Numbered from the stretch's first letter, positions 49,101 through 61,823 are shown. The stretch is 64,000 nt of DNA from Ulva prolifera (GCA_023078555.1 CM041197.1:10164552-10228551), one strand, 5' to 3'. Translations and numbers: made by a program. The notes: generated by a model from the sequence alone, not told the origin.

Positions 49101-52100
49101 CACCTGCCGTGCTCAAAGAGACCCCCACAGCCACTGTCTCGGACCCGCGCCGCAGCCCCGGTGGATGCGAAAGTTGGAGCACCGACCATGCGAGCGCGGG
49201 GGCTCCGGCGGGGCCCGCGGTGGAGATCCCGGACAGCACCGCAGCGCGGCAGATCACGCTGCGGCTGCGCGAGGCGCGGCGCACAGCGGCGGCGGCGGCG
49301 GGGGTCCCGCCGGCGGCGATTCGGTGGGTGCTGCAGAGCCCCCATGCGGCGCCGGGCGGGCAGCCGCTGTCCTTCACCTCGGAGTTCTCGACGCCCGAGT
49401 GCCTCACATCGGTCTACGCATGCTCCTACATTTCTTTTCTTGAGCAGGCGCAGCTTGCCGCGGCGCTGGGCGTTCTGGACGACGCGGCGCAGCTTGAGGC
49501 GGCACGAGACGGCGGCGGTGTGTGAGCTGACCCCCCTGCAGAACATGTGCAAGTGCAAATGGCATGTGTGCCTATATCTCAGCTGCTCCCACAGCGTTCC
49601 CTCACCGGTTCTGCGAGTATCTGCATGCAGTTGATCCGTACAGCTCCGAACCACCAGATGGTGTAAAAGTTGTGGCCAGAGGCACCTAGGCCAACCCCTG
49701 CCCCGCCTTGTTCCAGCCCGGTGCTCGACCCGAGCCAGTTCTGCACCCGCTGGGAGGGTATGAATGGCCACGAGGTCACCGTGGGGGGGGGCATGATTGG
49801 GCGTCGGCGGTTTCCCGGAGGGCGTGTGGCGTTGCGTTGGAACCTGCCGCTGGCAGTTTTGCCATGCATAGGTGGCCGTGCAGTTGCGGCTGTATATTGT
49901 CCTAGGAACATCAACAACAAGTGATGAACGAGCTCTGCAGTCTTTCTCGCTAGGTCAAATCCGCTGTTGTTCAGACGGTCGGAGGATCCCTGAAGCGACT
50001 GCAATGCTTCCCGGCCGGAGCCTCTGAGCGTGGCTCGTGGTGGCCCGACTCTGAGATAATGTTCCTGGACGCAATTCAGCATAATTCGGAGGCCACATGA
50101 AAAATCAGGGGCACGACATGGGATGCAGGAATCGTTGCGATTCATAATGTGCGTTGAAGTGAGTGTTGTATGTGCACAGGTTTACATGCACCGGGGCAAG
50201 CAGGCCGTGGCGGCGTAACGAGCGTCCTCGACCCCGATGCGCTGGCCGGCGGCCCCCACGCCACTGTGCCCGCGGATTTGGACACTGCTCTTCACGGTGT
50301 GAGCAATCTCGATGACACCCAGCTGATGCTCCGCTGCGGCGTCAGTGGCCGCGTGCCGCTCAGGCCGACGCTGCAGCAGGCGGTGGCGACCATCTGCAGC
50401 TCCAGTCGCCGCCGGGTGCCGCGGCCGCTGTGGCTGCGTGCATGCGACATGTTTGTGCAGTTCATGGCGGGCATGACGCCAGCGGATTGCGCTGCATCAA
50501 TCGGGGTGGGTCCACCCGCCAGGGTTCCCGCTGGCGGCGCGCAGGCTCACGCCGTGAGCTCGTGCCCCCGTTGCTGCGTCATCGTCCAGATTTTTCAGAC
50601 GCTTCGGGAGCAGATGCAGGCGGCCATGGCGGTGCGTGTCCTCCCACGCCACCTTGCATCGTCTCATGCATTCTGCGCTGTGCCCTCACGATATCGACCC
50701 AGCAGCACCGACTGCTGTTCACAGCCATGACACCTGAGCCACTGATCCCATGCCACTGTATCCTCACCGTACGCATGCTGTGTTCTCTACTGTGTGCTGT
50801 GCGTCATGTGATGTGAGCTCACACCGTGCCTCACATTGCACTTGGTCCCCATCGTGTCCTTCTCTCCGCAGGGCGAAGCGTGGGAGGTGGCGCCGGTGTC
50901 GAAGGCGGAGGTGTGGGCACGGTGTGCGGAACTCTACAGCTTCAACGACCTCCTCGGCACCCAATGCATGACGGATCATCCGGTGGGCTTCCAGAAGATG
51001 ATGTGCTCTATGCGGGCCGAGAGGTCCGGCGGCCTTGAGGCGGTGCGGCTCCCCCCAACACGCCACCACGTCCCCCCAGTGCCCAAAGTGCTCATGCATG
51101 TACCGGTCTTGTCATCTCTTGCAGCGACACAGAAGTTCATGTCAGGTTTCAAATCCAAACCTGGATCGCTTAAACCCACCAATTGCATCACCCTGTACTA
51201 ACAGGTAATAACAGTGAAACACCCACCGCCTGTGCACGCTTCGACCGAAGGGAGACAATTCACCTCATGCCACAGCAGGTCATGCTGTACTGCTGAACAA
51301 CGCACAAGACCCCGGCACCAGCGCCCCCCTGTGTGCCCGGGCTGGTGACCGCGCATACCCCTCCAACACACGCGCACATGCTGCGTGATGTGGCTACAAG
51401 TGTGTCGCAGTACACGACCGTTCGCCCCATGCCCCGCGAGCCGCGGTGTGCCACCCTTTGCACAATATGTGTACATCCTCGGGCCTGCAGGAGCAGCGGA
51501 CTATGCTTGGGCTCTTCCAGCAACTGCAGATGTCCCCTGAGCAGCGGGAGACGGCCGCCGAGGCTTGGGCGTTGCGGGTACGCACCTGCGCCGCCCTCGA
51601 CCGCCAGCTCGCGGCCGCCCTGCGGCCCCTCGCGGCCCTGCTGGGCCCCTCCGACCTCGTGTTGGACACGACGCACCAGAGCACGCATAGCGTGCGCAGC
51701 ATCCGCAGCAGTGGCTGGAGTGACTGTGACGCCGTGCGGCAGAAGGCCCCCCCGTCCGCAGGGCGCCCCTACTCCCCGACAGTCCAACAAATTGTTCCAT
51801 CAGCCTCGTCTGCCACAGGCAGCCCGGCCGCAGCCGATGCAGGAGGTGCTAGAGCAGGCTCCGGAGCCGAATCGACAGCAGGTTCACGCGGCGATGATGT
51901 TTGTATCTGCGAGGAGTGCGCGGCCGCCATCGCCGTCCGGCTGCTGGGGGCCAGCGCGCACAGCACGGCCAGCGCAGAGCGCGCGCTTGCCGCCGTGGCT
52001 GAGGTGCACCGCCGTGACGCGGACGCGCTCGTCGAACAGCTGCGCGCGATCTGCATGCCGGGCGTGATCTTCACACCCGAGCAGTTTGCGCGTCAGACGG

Positions 52101-52219
52101 TGCTCGTGATGCAGCAGGGCGTGCTTATGGACTGGCTGTGGCTGTGCAAGACCGCGGCCGACGAGGCATACCAGGAAGCCCTGTTCCGCGAGATGGGTGA
52201 GATCTGCAGTTTAGTGTAG
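46187..52219 (+). CDS. Copy D: bZIP-like family gene lacking part of the metal site
   Basis: Exons: 46187-46327, 48782-49517, 50204-50631, 50872-51042, 51491-52219; introns of 2454, 686, 240 and 448 bp; 734 residues, all phases as in C and E. Exon 1 (ATG at 46187) ends RRREAGRKAQAKYRIRLV, a basic region with Gly in the usual Asn position. Exon 2 starts DELQQTSAAVEERRHACDAA and ends with the RWVLQSPH block. In exon 3 the CPH of the putative metal site is GPP, while the later His and CPRC remain. Exon 4 keeps 57 codons with MTDHPVGFQKMMC. Exon 5 has RTMLGLFQQLQMSPEQRETA, CICEECA and MPGVIFTPEQ. Clean splice sites and an open frame argue against decay. Linking exon 1 across a 2.45-kb intron relies on the analogy with C and E. 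Confidence 0.78.
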
Positions 52220-54745
52220 GCGGAAGACTCCGGGTTGTCCACACTCCTGGTGGCCTCAGGCCGGCACGTGCTGTGGCGTACGCTACCGCGCTAGCAAAGA
52301 AATGGTCCTTCGACCGTTCAGCTGTCCGGCGAGCGGAGCTCGATCGGATTCAAAGGGGCCCTGAGTGTTGATTGTGTGTGTTAGGCTTGAAAAGGGGTTG
52401 TCAGCTGTGTCCAGCTACCCCGTATTTACTAGCATGTCATCTTGCGAAGGGGGGTGTGCTGTGCCGCACACGCCCCTATGTTCCTTTGCGACGGGAAACT
52501 CACGAGTCGCAGCACAGGCCGTGGCTTGTTTATGGAGAATACAGTAGTATGTGAGCGGTTCAAACTGGACCGCGGCGGCAACAGACGCCGAATCTCTATC
52601 GTTTTGTGCCGGTGCCATCGGCGTGGTGGTGACAGGGTTCTGGTGGAGCCTGCACTTTGCGACACGCATGCTTGTCCGGGCGCGTCGCACACGCTTCAGA
52701 TCTCCGGCGCTCATTCGTATAGTTGCTGAGGAGTCCATGGCGTGCTCTGCCTGGTTATTTTGTATGTGCTGAGCAGCGCGAATGAGTAGCCAATATCTGT
52801 GCGGGACGTGAGATATGACTCGTATCATATGAGCACGACACACAATCGTATGGATGAGACAGGTGAGAAGCCTCCTGAGGGATCAAAGCATTTCACGTCG
52901 TTTCTTCGTGAAGCGCTGCAGAGGGTAGACTGCTAGCGAATGAATACACAAACATGGTGGCGAAAGATGCGCACATTGATAAGTATGAGCCGCAAATGAC
53001 GGGCCATGGCCCACTTGTGTAAAAGTGTACCACGCACGGTATGGCTTACAAGGAAAGCGGTACAGCGCCAAGTGGCCCTCCAGAGGCAGGGCACGAAGGA
53101 GCGTGGTGCCTGGGCTCTGCTCAGACGCCCTTCTATCGCTGGCTGGGACAGCACGATTTGGATTTACGTGGCCGTTTCATTTAGTGGAAGTTGCTGACAC
53201 CGAATAAACGGGTCCACATGCCATGACATGCATGCTGAGATAGCCGTATCCATCCACAGCTATGCACCAGGTTCCTCGCATGACATCACCACGACCCATC
53301 CAGCCATGTGAGAAACCTTGCCAGAATTGTGCGTTTGGTGGGTTGCCACCTGCCTCTCTGGCACTATCCTTGTGACACCCTACCAGAAGCTTAAGGTCCT
53401 GCGCACCAGTGCTGCGCAATCACCCTATGCATTATATCTGAATGCAGCTGTAGTGGCTGCATCTCGAGATAGTGGCTGGATCTATGCAGGCCGTAAGCAG
53501 GCGGTCAAGGGTCTTCCAATGGGAATTCTAGAATGCTGAAGCTGGCATCACTCCATGAGGTGCACCCCCCATCATGATCCCCAAACATTACCTTCATTAC
53601 CCTGGGGCCCTTCCAGAACATTTGGAACCTGCTGCAGCAGGTTCCGTTTGTTACAAGGCCTAGGACGAAATCGAAAGGCCGGCGCAGCAGGTTTCATGTG
53701 CTGATCTGATCGCCCGGTTCCAACGGTTGCCTAAGCTTAGGGTGCCATGTATGCATGGCAACACGGGTTGTGCACACGTCAGCATAGCAGCCTCCCCTAC
53801 TCGCGGCAGCCTCTCGCTCGTACCCACTAGTACTACGCCATCGCAGAGATACCGTGCCAGTCACCCTGGATGCCACGGCGGTGCCCCCCCGTGAACGTGT
53901 GGGCTCGCAGAGGTGTGCTCTGGGTTTTCGGAGTCCAGTCCGGCCCGGGACCGGGTTCTGGCCGTTGGAACTTCGGACGGCCCGAACAGGACTGGAGGCG
54001 ATGTGCGTGTCACGTGAAACGTGGAGCAGACGAAGAGTCGCGCCCAGAATCTGGGTCCCGCATGACTGCAGGCAGCTAGCCGCGGGGAGCGATATATGAA
54101 TTGCCAACATGCCCCCCCGCGCGCTGTCGGCCGTGGCTGTGTGCGGAGACGCGTGAGGACGCAGCATGACGGGGATCAGTCCTGCTCGTGCTGCGCTGCA
54201 TGAGCGCGCGGCTGGGTTTTCTCACCGTGCTGCGCTACGTTGACGGTGCATACGGTTCCGAATCTCGGAGCTGTCAATTTCCAGATGTGCATGTTATCAT
54301 GCATACGCTACATGCGTGTGCATGCGCCTGGGTTGCCGCGAGTTCGCGGCAGGCATGCGCGTGCTGACTCGCTACCACCGCTGCGCGCTGCCTGCCCGGA
54401 AACGCTGCTGCTCTTCGGATCGGCAGTGCGATTCGGCACATCGACACAGCCCAGAGCCAGCCCTGACTGAGTGCATGCTGTAGCTCACGCTCACGCTGAA
54501 AGCTGGGCTGCAGTCGCCATCTTCTCTGCGTATGCGCGATGCCCTGCTCATCCTCGACAGCTCCGCATGCAGTACTAGTGTTGACACAGGCTGGATAAGC
54601 AGCGTTGCAACGTCTCGGATTAGAGCCGCGCGCTTGACGCTGGTTGACCAAACGACCGCATCTGGCCTGGATAATTCTGTGAGTGCTTTCAGAGTGGATG
54701 TTGTGATCGACGCTGGCCACGAGCACGCCACCGCAAGGCCGTGGC
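52220..54745. other. Intergenic region between copies D and E
   Basis: About 2.5 kb with no supported exon. A possible SINE tail relative (CCGAATAAACGGGTCCACAT) lies near 53198-53217. Otherwise nothing recognised. Confidence 0.4.
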
Positions 54746-57700
54746 ATGGCTGCAGATGATCCACCGCCCGGAGAGCAGCCTGCTGCAGGCCGGCGAACGA
54801 AGCGGCGAGAAATCGGTCGAAAAGCTCAAGCAAAGTATCGTGCTCGTCAGGTGGTACGTACCGCGAGCTGCTGGCGCAGAACCGCGTCGCAACCACGTCT
54901 AGCTTTGGTCGCTGTTTCGTCGCGGGCGGTCAAGCGATGTCCTTGCAACAGAACTTCCAAGCCGCAGGATTGACTGTAGTATTGTGTAGCTCGCTTATCT
55001 GTGGTTGCATACTGTGCGGGTGTCGGTGCTCAGTGGCCACGGTTCACGACAGGAGGATGTCGATGACGTGCTTCAGCGCGCATGCGCATATGCATGCTCT
55101 GTGACGGCAACGTGAGAATTTGCACAAATGCACACAGAATATCCCCAGAAACAGATTTAACAAATGTCTCTCAGTTCTGGAGGTGCGAGTCTGTGCGCTC
55201 GTTGTTGCACTGCCGCTTATCTCTAGAGATCTTCCGCTCAAGCTCATTACGCCGCGGTGAAGATCTCCGACTACCTTCGCGGGTCACATCGCCCATCCAC
55301 ATCCCCAGAAGAACATCATGCATGGCCGTGCACCAGCGTTCAGGGACTGCTGCTTTCACACACCTTGCTTGCAAGCTTTGTCTTTGTAACACACCTACGC
55401 ACGTCGCTGTACCTGCGGTGCCCGTGGCATTGTGAACGAGGCCTTTCATCCAGGGCCACCTTGAAGGAATCTCTCGCGCTGGAGTCTGACACGTTGCATG
55501 CGCCAGGTCTCTACGCAATGACACTGGCGTTCATTGGCACACGTGAAAATGCCAAAGCATCGCGTTTCGCTCTCAGTTGTCTTCAGCTCGTTGATGCGTA
55601 TGGCAGACCTGCAGCACGCTGGTCTCTCGGTGTTTGCACGTCCTCGGCAAGTCCGCGGCCGCGAGCGCAATTCGACTCGAGGTTGCCAGGCAATGCCAGC
55701 ACGAGCATCTCCGGTCCGCGTCCGATTTGAATCCGGGGAGTATATATTCCCCGGACATGTGCTGAAAATCACTGCTGATCTGCACACGTCAATGACGTCA
55801 TGCTACAGCACATTGCAATTGCCGGTGGATTCCGCACTTGACTGATCACCATCAGTGTACCACACATGCATGCACGTTGCTCCGGTCTTTCCGACTTTGA
55901 CTGAAGTTAAATTTGCAACATCAGTCGCATACACGTGCTTGAAAAATCTGCATTCGGTGTCGCCGCGGGGCTGCGGGCGACCTATCTCCGAGATACCGCA
56001 TGGTACCGCACGTGGCTCTTGGTACCGTGTGTGGCTTGGTACCGATTTGCTGTTCTCCTGCATTACAAGGACAAGCACCCGATGCAGGTAGCACCGCACC
56101 TTGGAACCGAAGCGCACTTCAGCCACACCGTTATATGTGGTCCCGTTAATTCGGAGTTGTCAATGTCCAATAGGATACGGCTCAGTAAATTCAGATTTAC
56201 TTGACTTTACTTTACACCGTGGTGCACACCCGCCAAAGCCACAGGCTCGTGTCATTCCATTGTGTGACGAACCACAGACGTGCACATCGAGTGAACACGT
56301 TGTCGCCTTCAGGGTGCACCCTGACGGCGACAACGTGCTCATGCATGAAAGTCCTGTTCACAACAACGGCACAGCATGAGCCCCCCCCTCACTTCCCATG
56401 CTGTGCTTGCTGTGCAGGAGGAGCTGCAGCAGGCGGTCACCGCGGTGAAGGAGCGGCAGCGTGCATGTGATGCGGCCAAGGCGCGCCTCGTCGGCCTCCT
56501 GGCCACCCACCGCACCCTCAACCTCCGCCACAACCACGCCTCTGCAGCCTTTCTCGAGCTCATGTGCAAGACACGCCGCTCAGCCAGCTCCGGCACCGAC
56601 CCGGGCGCGAGCGCGGCCGCCAGCGGAGCAGACGGCCGCACCGCCGAGAGCGCAGCTGCGCCGACCCGCGTCGACGTCGCGCTGTATGCTGAAACCATCT
56701 CCCCTCCGGCGCGCAACGGCGGCCCGACGCCACCGCACCAGCCACTCATGGCACTTGAGGCCGGCATCGGCGGCTCGGTGTCTTCACGCGGCTCCGCGCC
56801 GAGCGCGAGCTGGAGCACCGGCGAGTCGAGCCGGACGTTCACACGGGACGCCGGCCCAGAGCTGCCGGAGGGCGCAGGGGCGCGGCAGGTGACGCTGCGG
56901 CTGCGTGAGGCGCGGCGCGCGGCGGCGGCGGCGGCGGGCGTGCCGCCGCCCGCGATCCGCTGGGTGATCCACAGCCCGCACGCGGCGCCGGGCGGCGAGC
57001 CGCTCTCCTTCACCTCGGAGTTCTCGACGCCGGAGTGCCTCACGTCGACCTATGCGTGCTTCTTTCTGGCGCTCCTGGAGGAGCCGCTGCTTGCAGCTGC
57101 GCTGGATTTCCTGGATTTGCGGTCGAAAACGGGAGGAGACGGTGGCGGTGCGTGTGCCGATGGCCGCTGCGAAGCCTGTGCCGTTCTGTTTTGTTTCTCT
57201 TTTTGGGGCCCACTACAAACCCCTGTATGCAAGTGGCTGCAGGCACCTGCGTTTGCGTCAGGGATGCAAACGCACCGATCAAACACAGGATGTATCGATT
57301 GAGAGCGAGGACTCCTGTGTCAGGGACAAACCAGATATCTTCACAGGTCCCACGTAGACTGTCCTACGTAGCGACTATGGGGTGGCCCGTCGCGATGATA
57401 GGGTGGCCATCACTGTCCCACCAGCTGGCGTCAATCAGCGTCTTCAGATCTTGCTGCCACGTAGCTTGATCAGGCCCCGGTTCGCCATTCCGCGTCCGTG
57501 AGCTCTCAACCTCGGACGTGCAGGCCGGGGGGGGCTACAGGGTGTCTTTGATGCGGACACGCTCGCCGGCGGCCAGAGGCCTGCGCACGCCGCGACCCTC
57601 GCGGCACTCGACGCCGCTCTTCACGGCGTGAACGGCCTTGACGACACCCAGATGGTGCTGCGCCACGGCGTCACCGGCCGCAGCCCCCTCGGCCCCGCAG

Positions 57701-59940
57701 TGCGTCTGGCCGTGCAAGCCATCTGCCGCGCTGGCCGCCGCAACCTGCCGCGGCCGCTGTGGCTACGGGGGTGCGACCTGTTCGTGCAGTTCATGGCCGG
57801 CGTGACGCAGTACAAGCCGCTGGCGGCAGGGGCGTGCCCGCACCGCGTGGTTCTGCCCGACGGCACGGAGGTTCACACCGTGAACGCGTGCCCGCGGTGC
57901 TGCGTGTTTGGCCACGTCTTTGAGACGCTCCGGGAGGAAATCAAGGCGGCTGTTGCAGTGCGCCCCTACCTGTTTCCTCAACGTCTTCCTCCACGCTAAG
58001 TGGCGCAGACAGCGCTTTGCACCGCACCATCTGCAGGCACACCCCTCTGTTGACATGTAAATAAAAACAATGACAGAGCACGTGTGTTTGTCACGGCGCG
58101 CGCTCCTGCCGACTTGCCACGTTGCGTAACGCAACAGCGATTGCCGCAGGCAAGGCGGTCACGCACAAGGGCATCTGAGCGTCGGGCCACCGCTCCACCG
58201 CTCTGCAACGCATCTACACTACAGCAATGGATCGAGCACGATGCATGGACACCCTTTCAGTGTCCGGAAACATGCAGCGCTGCACCGCAGGACCCGTGCC
58301 TCATGCTCCGAATAGCAGCAGCACCCTGCGACGGCAACAGGAGCGCCCTGCTGCTGCTGCCACTTCCGCATCTCTGCATCACCGTGCCCGTTGCCCAGCG
58401 GTGGTGTCACACCAAATCGACGCATGCATTGGTGAACATCTGCGCGGATCTGAATCCGGGTGAGCTTGGGTGCGGCCCGCATGCATGGGTTCACAAATCT
58501 CTGGCGTAGGCGCGGCTGCAGCCAGAGTCGGTGTTCAGCGGGCATGGTGGGTGTGCATGCATGTGCATGGCGGCTGCCGGTGCAGGGGGAGGCGTGGGAG
58601 GTGGAGCCGGTGCCGCTGGCGGAGGCGCGTGCACGATGCGCGGAAGTCTTCAGCTTCTGTGACCTCCTCGTGTCGCAATGCATGACGGACCAGCCGGTCG
58701 CCTTCCGACAGATGATGTGCACCGTCCGCGCCGTGAAAGCCGGCGGCCTTAAGGCGGTGTGGCCCTTTCCCGCACCAACGCACATCCACTTTGATTTGAC
58801 GTGACGGGCGATGCTCGCGCATGCATTTGCGCGTGCTTTCCATGCTGTGCTGCCAGAAAAACTTGTAGCCTGTCGACAAGTGTGCGCTTCTTCTACCCCC
58901 ATGAGGATGTACGAATGCCGCCTGCACACCCGTACGCTGCGTGCTGTGGCTACAGGCGCAGAACTCGATGCAGTAGCTCGGCCGATACGAACGCACCACA
59001 TCAGCCATCCATCATGCGGCGTGCTGTGCTATATACACATATATGTGCCCATCGGCCATCCATCGTTGACTAAGCTGTGCGCTGTGCCGCACTATGTATG
59101 GAGCGGGCACCCGTTAGATATATCGTCCATGCTGTGTTGTGTGCTGTGCGATGTGCCCGACCGGCGGGCGCGACCCGGCGTGGCGACTTCCATGGACTCA
59201 AACGCTCTGTTGATGATGATAATCATCATCATATCCCCATGATCATGCAGGAAGCCGAGATCGTGCTGGACCTCTACCGCCAGCTGCGCATGTCCGAGGA
59301 GCAGCAGGAGGCCGCCGCCGACGCATGGCGCGTTTGGAAACAGACCCGCGCCACCCTCGACCGCCACCTCGCCGCCGCCCTGCAGCCCCTCTCGGCCCTC
59401 CTCGACCTCCCCGACCTCACGCTCGAGGACGGCACAATGCCCAGCACGCACAGCATGCGCAGCATCCACAGCTGCGGCTGGACCGGGCAGTGCGGCGAAG
59501 CCGTAGCCACCCTTGGCTGTGGCAGCGCCCCGTACCTCCCCCCCGCCCTCGCCACATCAGACGATGCGGCCCTCTCCAAGCTCGGCATCGAATGCACGCT
59601 GTGTTTGCGCGGAGACGAATTCTGCCTGTGCCAGGAGTGCGCGCTCACCATGGCCGGGCGGCTGCTCGGCGGCAGCGCGCGCAGCACGGCCAGCGCGCAG
59701 CGCGCGCTCGACGCCGTCACCGAGGTGCACCGCCGCGACGCGGCCACATTCGTCGAGCAACTGCGCGGCATCTGCATGCCGGGCGTGATCTTCACCCCGG
59801 AGCAGTACGCGCGCCAGACGGCGCTCGTGCTGCAGCGCGGCGCGCTCATGGACTGGCTGTGGCTGTGCAAGACCGCGGCCGACGAGACGCAGCGCGAGGT
59901 ACTGTTCAACGAGCTCAACGCGTGCTGCAGCCTCGTATAG
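54746..59940 (+). CDS. Copy E: bZIP-like family gene
   Basis: Exons: 54746-54853, 56418-57147, 57524-57957, 58586-58756, 59251-59940; introns of 1564, 376, 628 and 494 bp; 710 residues. Exon 1 (36 residues, ATG 54746) ends KRREIGRKAQAKYRARQV and a GTACGT donor; Gly replaces the usual bZIP Asn. Exon 2 begins EELQQAVTAVKERQRACDAA and carries IRWVIHSPH. Exon 3 has CPH-x10-H-x4-CPRC. Exon 4 is 57 codons with GEAWEVEPVPLAEARARC. Exon 5 has LYRQLRMSEEQQEAAADAW, an extra C-x2-C just before the shared C-x-C-x2-C (CTLCLRGDEFCLCQECA), and MPGVIFTPEQYARQT. The acceptor of exon 3 was chosen at 57523 because only it gives phase 1. Together with D it forms a direct pair about 2.5 kb apart, likely from local duplication. 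Confidence 0.8.
56129..56215 (+). repeat. 3' fragment of the SINE family
   Basis: TATGTGGTCCCGTTAATTCG through TTTACTTGACTTTACTTTAC matches the 3' end of the SINE at 35038-35295 almost base for base, in opposite orientation. It lies in intron 1 of copy E, 203 bases before exon 2. A divergent TTGTCCTTG-type repeat sits immediately left (56050-56105). Confidence 0.88.
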
Positions 59941-60190
59941 GGGAGGCATGTAGCCCGCGACATGGCGCGCGCGCGCGCGTGCATATGCGTGCGCCCATCA
60001 AGCTGCCCGGAACCGCCACGTCAGGCTTGGCCCGGCGTGGCGTCTCGCTGCTTGCACTCATGCAGGCACTGCGCTGTCTGCCGCGTGTAGTGCAACGCGT
60101 AGCATGTACATCAGGGTTTGGTGCAGTCGCAGGGTTTTATCCGTAACCCTGGCATGTCCACCGCACCATGGCCCGCATAGCCTGCTGTGT

Positions 60191-60213
60191 GGGGGGGGGG
60201 GGGGGGGGGGGGG
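60191..60213 (+). repeat. Homopolymer run of 23 G
   Basis: Uninterrupted G run 250 bases after the stop of copy E, similar to the 32-G run before copy A. Confidence 0.9.
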
Positions 60214-61389
60214 TGCCGCCACCTGGCCACACCCTTCTCTCTGGGGGCAACGGGATCGCGTCTGCAGACGCAACGCCTCTTCACCTCGTTCCGTCGTGTG
60301 GCTTCCAGACCCACGTACAGGAGCATGGGCAGACCAGCCGAGGGCGCAGTCGCTGGGCCTTGGCTTGAGGGCGCAGTGATACCCGACTCACCCGGCTTTT
60401 ACAGGGCCGTCGACTCAACATGTCCAGGCTCCACGGCTGGCCTTCTGCAGTTTGCCGGTGCACATCTCCAGTGCCCCCTGTCACGTGTACACGCGCCCTG
60501 GAGATCCGGTGCGCGCCGGTGCCCGAGGCGACAGTGTCCGGTGTAACCGGCAGAAGGGGCGATCGTGGAGAAGTTTGAATGCAGTACCAGTGCAAACTTG
60601 GCCATTGCGCGCTTTCAATTGCATTTTGTAGATCAGAGCCTGTGGCGCATCGCATCGCACGGCATGTGGAGCGTCGCCTGGAATGATGTTGCGGGCAGGT
60701 ACAGGGGCATGTGGCTCCTGCGTCGAGCAGTGAGCTCAAACGCATTGCCGGAGTGGGGAAGAGTAGGACTAACCCTTCAGGAGGAGTGGGTTAGTGTGTG
60801 CTGTGTCAGGTATCGCGGGGCGACGCAGTCCATGTCGGGGGCAGAGAGTCGGTGATCATGCCGGCATTGATCTGGGCAAGATGTGATGACCCCACCAGCG
60901 CGCGCTCATCTGACGTCGCGCTTGAGCTGTATAAGGTACCGTAAGCATTCTGTTGTTGTTCTGCAGGCCACATGTCTGTAAATTTGTTTACATCGTTTCG
61001 CTGCACAGCGGGCTTCGCAGACTCGAACACACAGTCCTATGGCTCCACCACTGACTCCACACACTCGTGCATTCTTGATGTACCCAGCTAGCGAAGATGT
61101 AGAGCAAGCTAAAAGGAGCCTCCGACAATCGGCCCGAGCACTGGCGTCCAGCGTTTGCCGATGTCTCGCTCAGACATCTGCATGCATTGTAGCCGCATGA
61201 GCCAGGTATCACCAAATCCATGCAAACAGGCACAATTACAGAGCCACAGGACCGTTGGACTGTAATACCGCAGGGCGGCCGGGTTACATGGCACCGTGTA
61301 ACAGGCACTGTGTCCTCCATGGCCGCAAAATGGCATGACTTCCCCGCATGTCAACATAAATCTGGATGAACTTGGTCGTACTCTTGAGA

Positions 61390-61446
61390 GGGCATTGACG
61401 ACTCCAGATGAACGGGGTCACGTGAGTCAGGGGTAAACCACCTGGA
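61390..61446 (-). repeat. Diverged SINE fragment
   Basis: GGGCATTGACGACTCCAGAT and GGGGTAAACCACCTGGA follow the order seen at 35078-35140 in the SINE, with several substitutions and without the tRNA-like head. Confidence 0.7.
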
Positions 61447-61823
61447 CCGATGTGCAGACGTGTAAGAACTGTGCAAACTATGCAAACTGTACAACAGACT
61501 GCGAAACACCAAACCGCAGCGATTGCACCGGGTCGCTTGGCTGCTGTCCTCATGCTTTCCCGCGTAGCCCTAATTGTTGCCGTTCGACTCCCCCCCCCCC
61601 CCGACACGTGCACAACGCCTGCTGTGCTGACAAGCAGTCCGCATCATGACCCATCAGATGCAACAATTGAGTCACCTCAGGCGCAGCGCCCACAGCGTCA
61701 CCCCTGAGTCAGCGCCACCGAAACTTGTTCCGAGCCGGACCGGGGCCGGGATTGACATTATCCGACTCGGATCCATAGGACAAGCGCACGTCCCCCCCCT
61801 GCACGCCATCCCCGGGTCATGCT

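Larger units (their letters stand above)
59941..61823. other. Intergenic region between copy E and the aldehyde dehydrogenase
   Basis: The two genes converge here. The stretch holds a 23-G run (60191-60213), a 13-C run (61590-61602) and a SINE fragment (about 61390-61446). No exon is supported. Confidence 0.45.
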
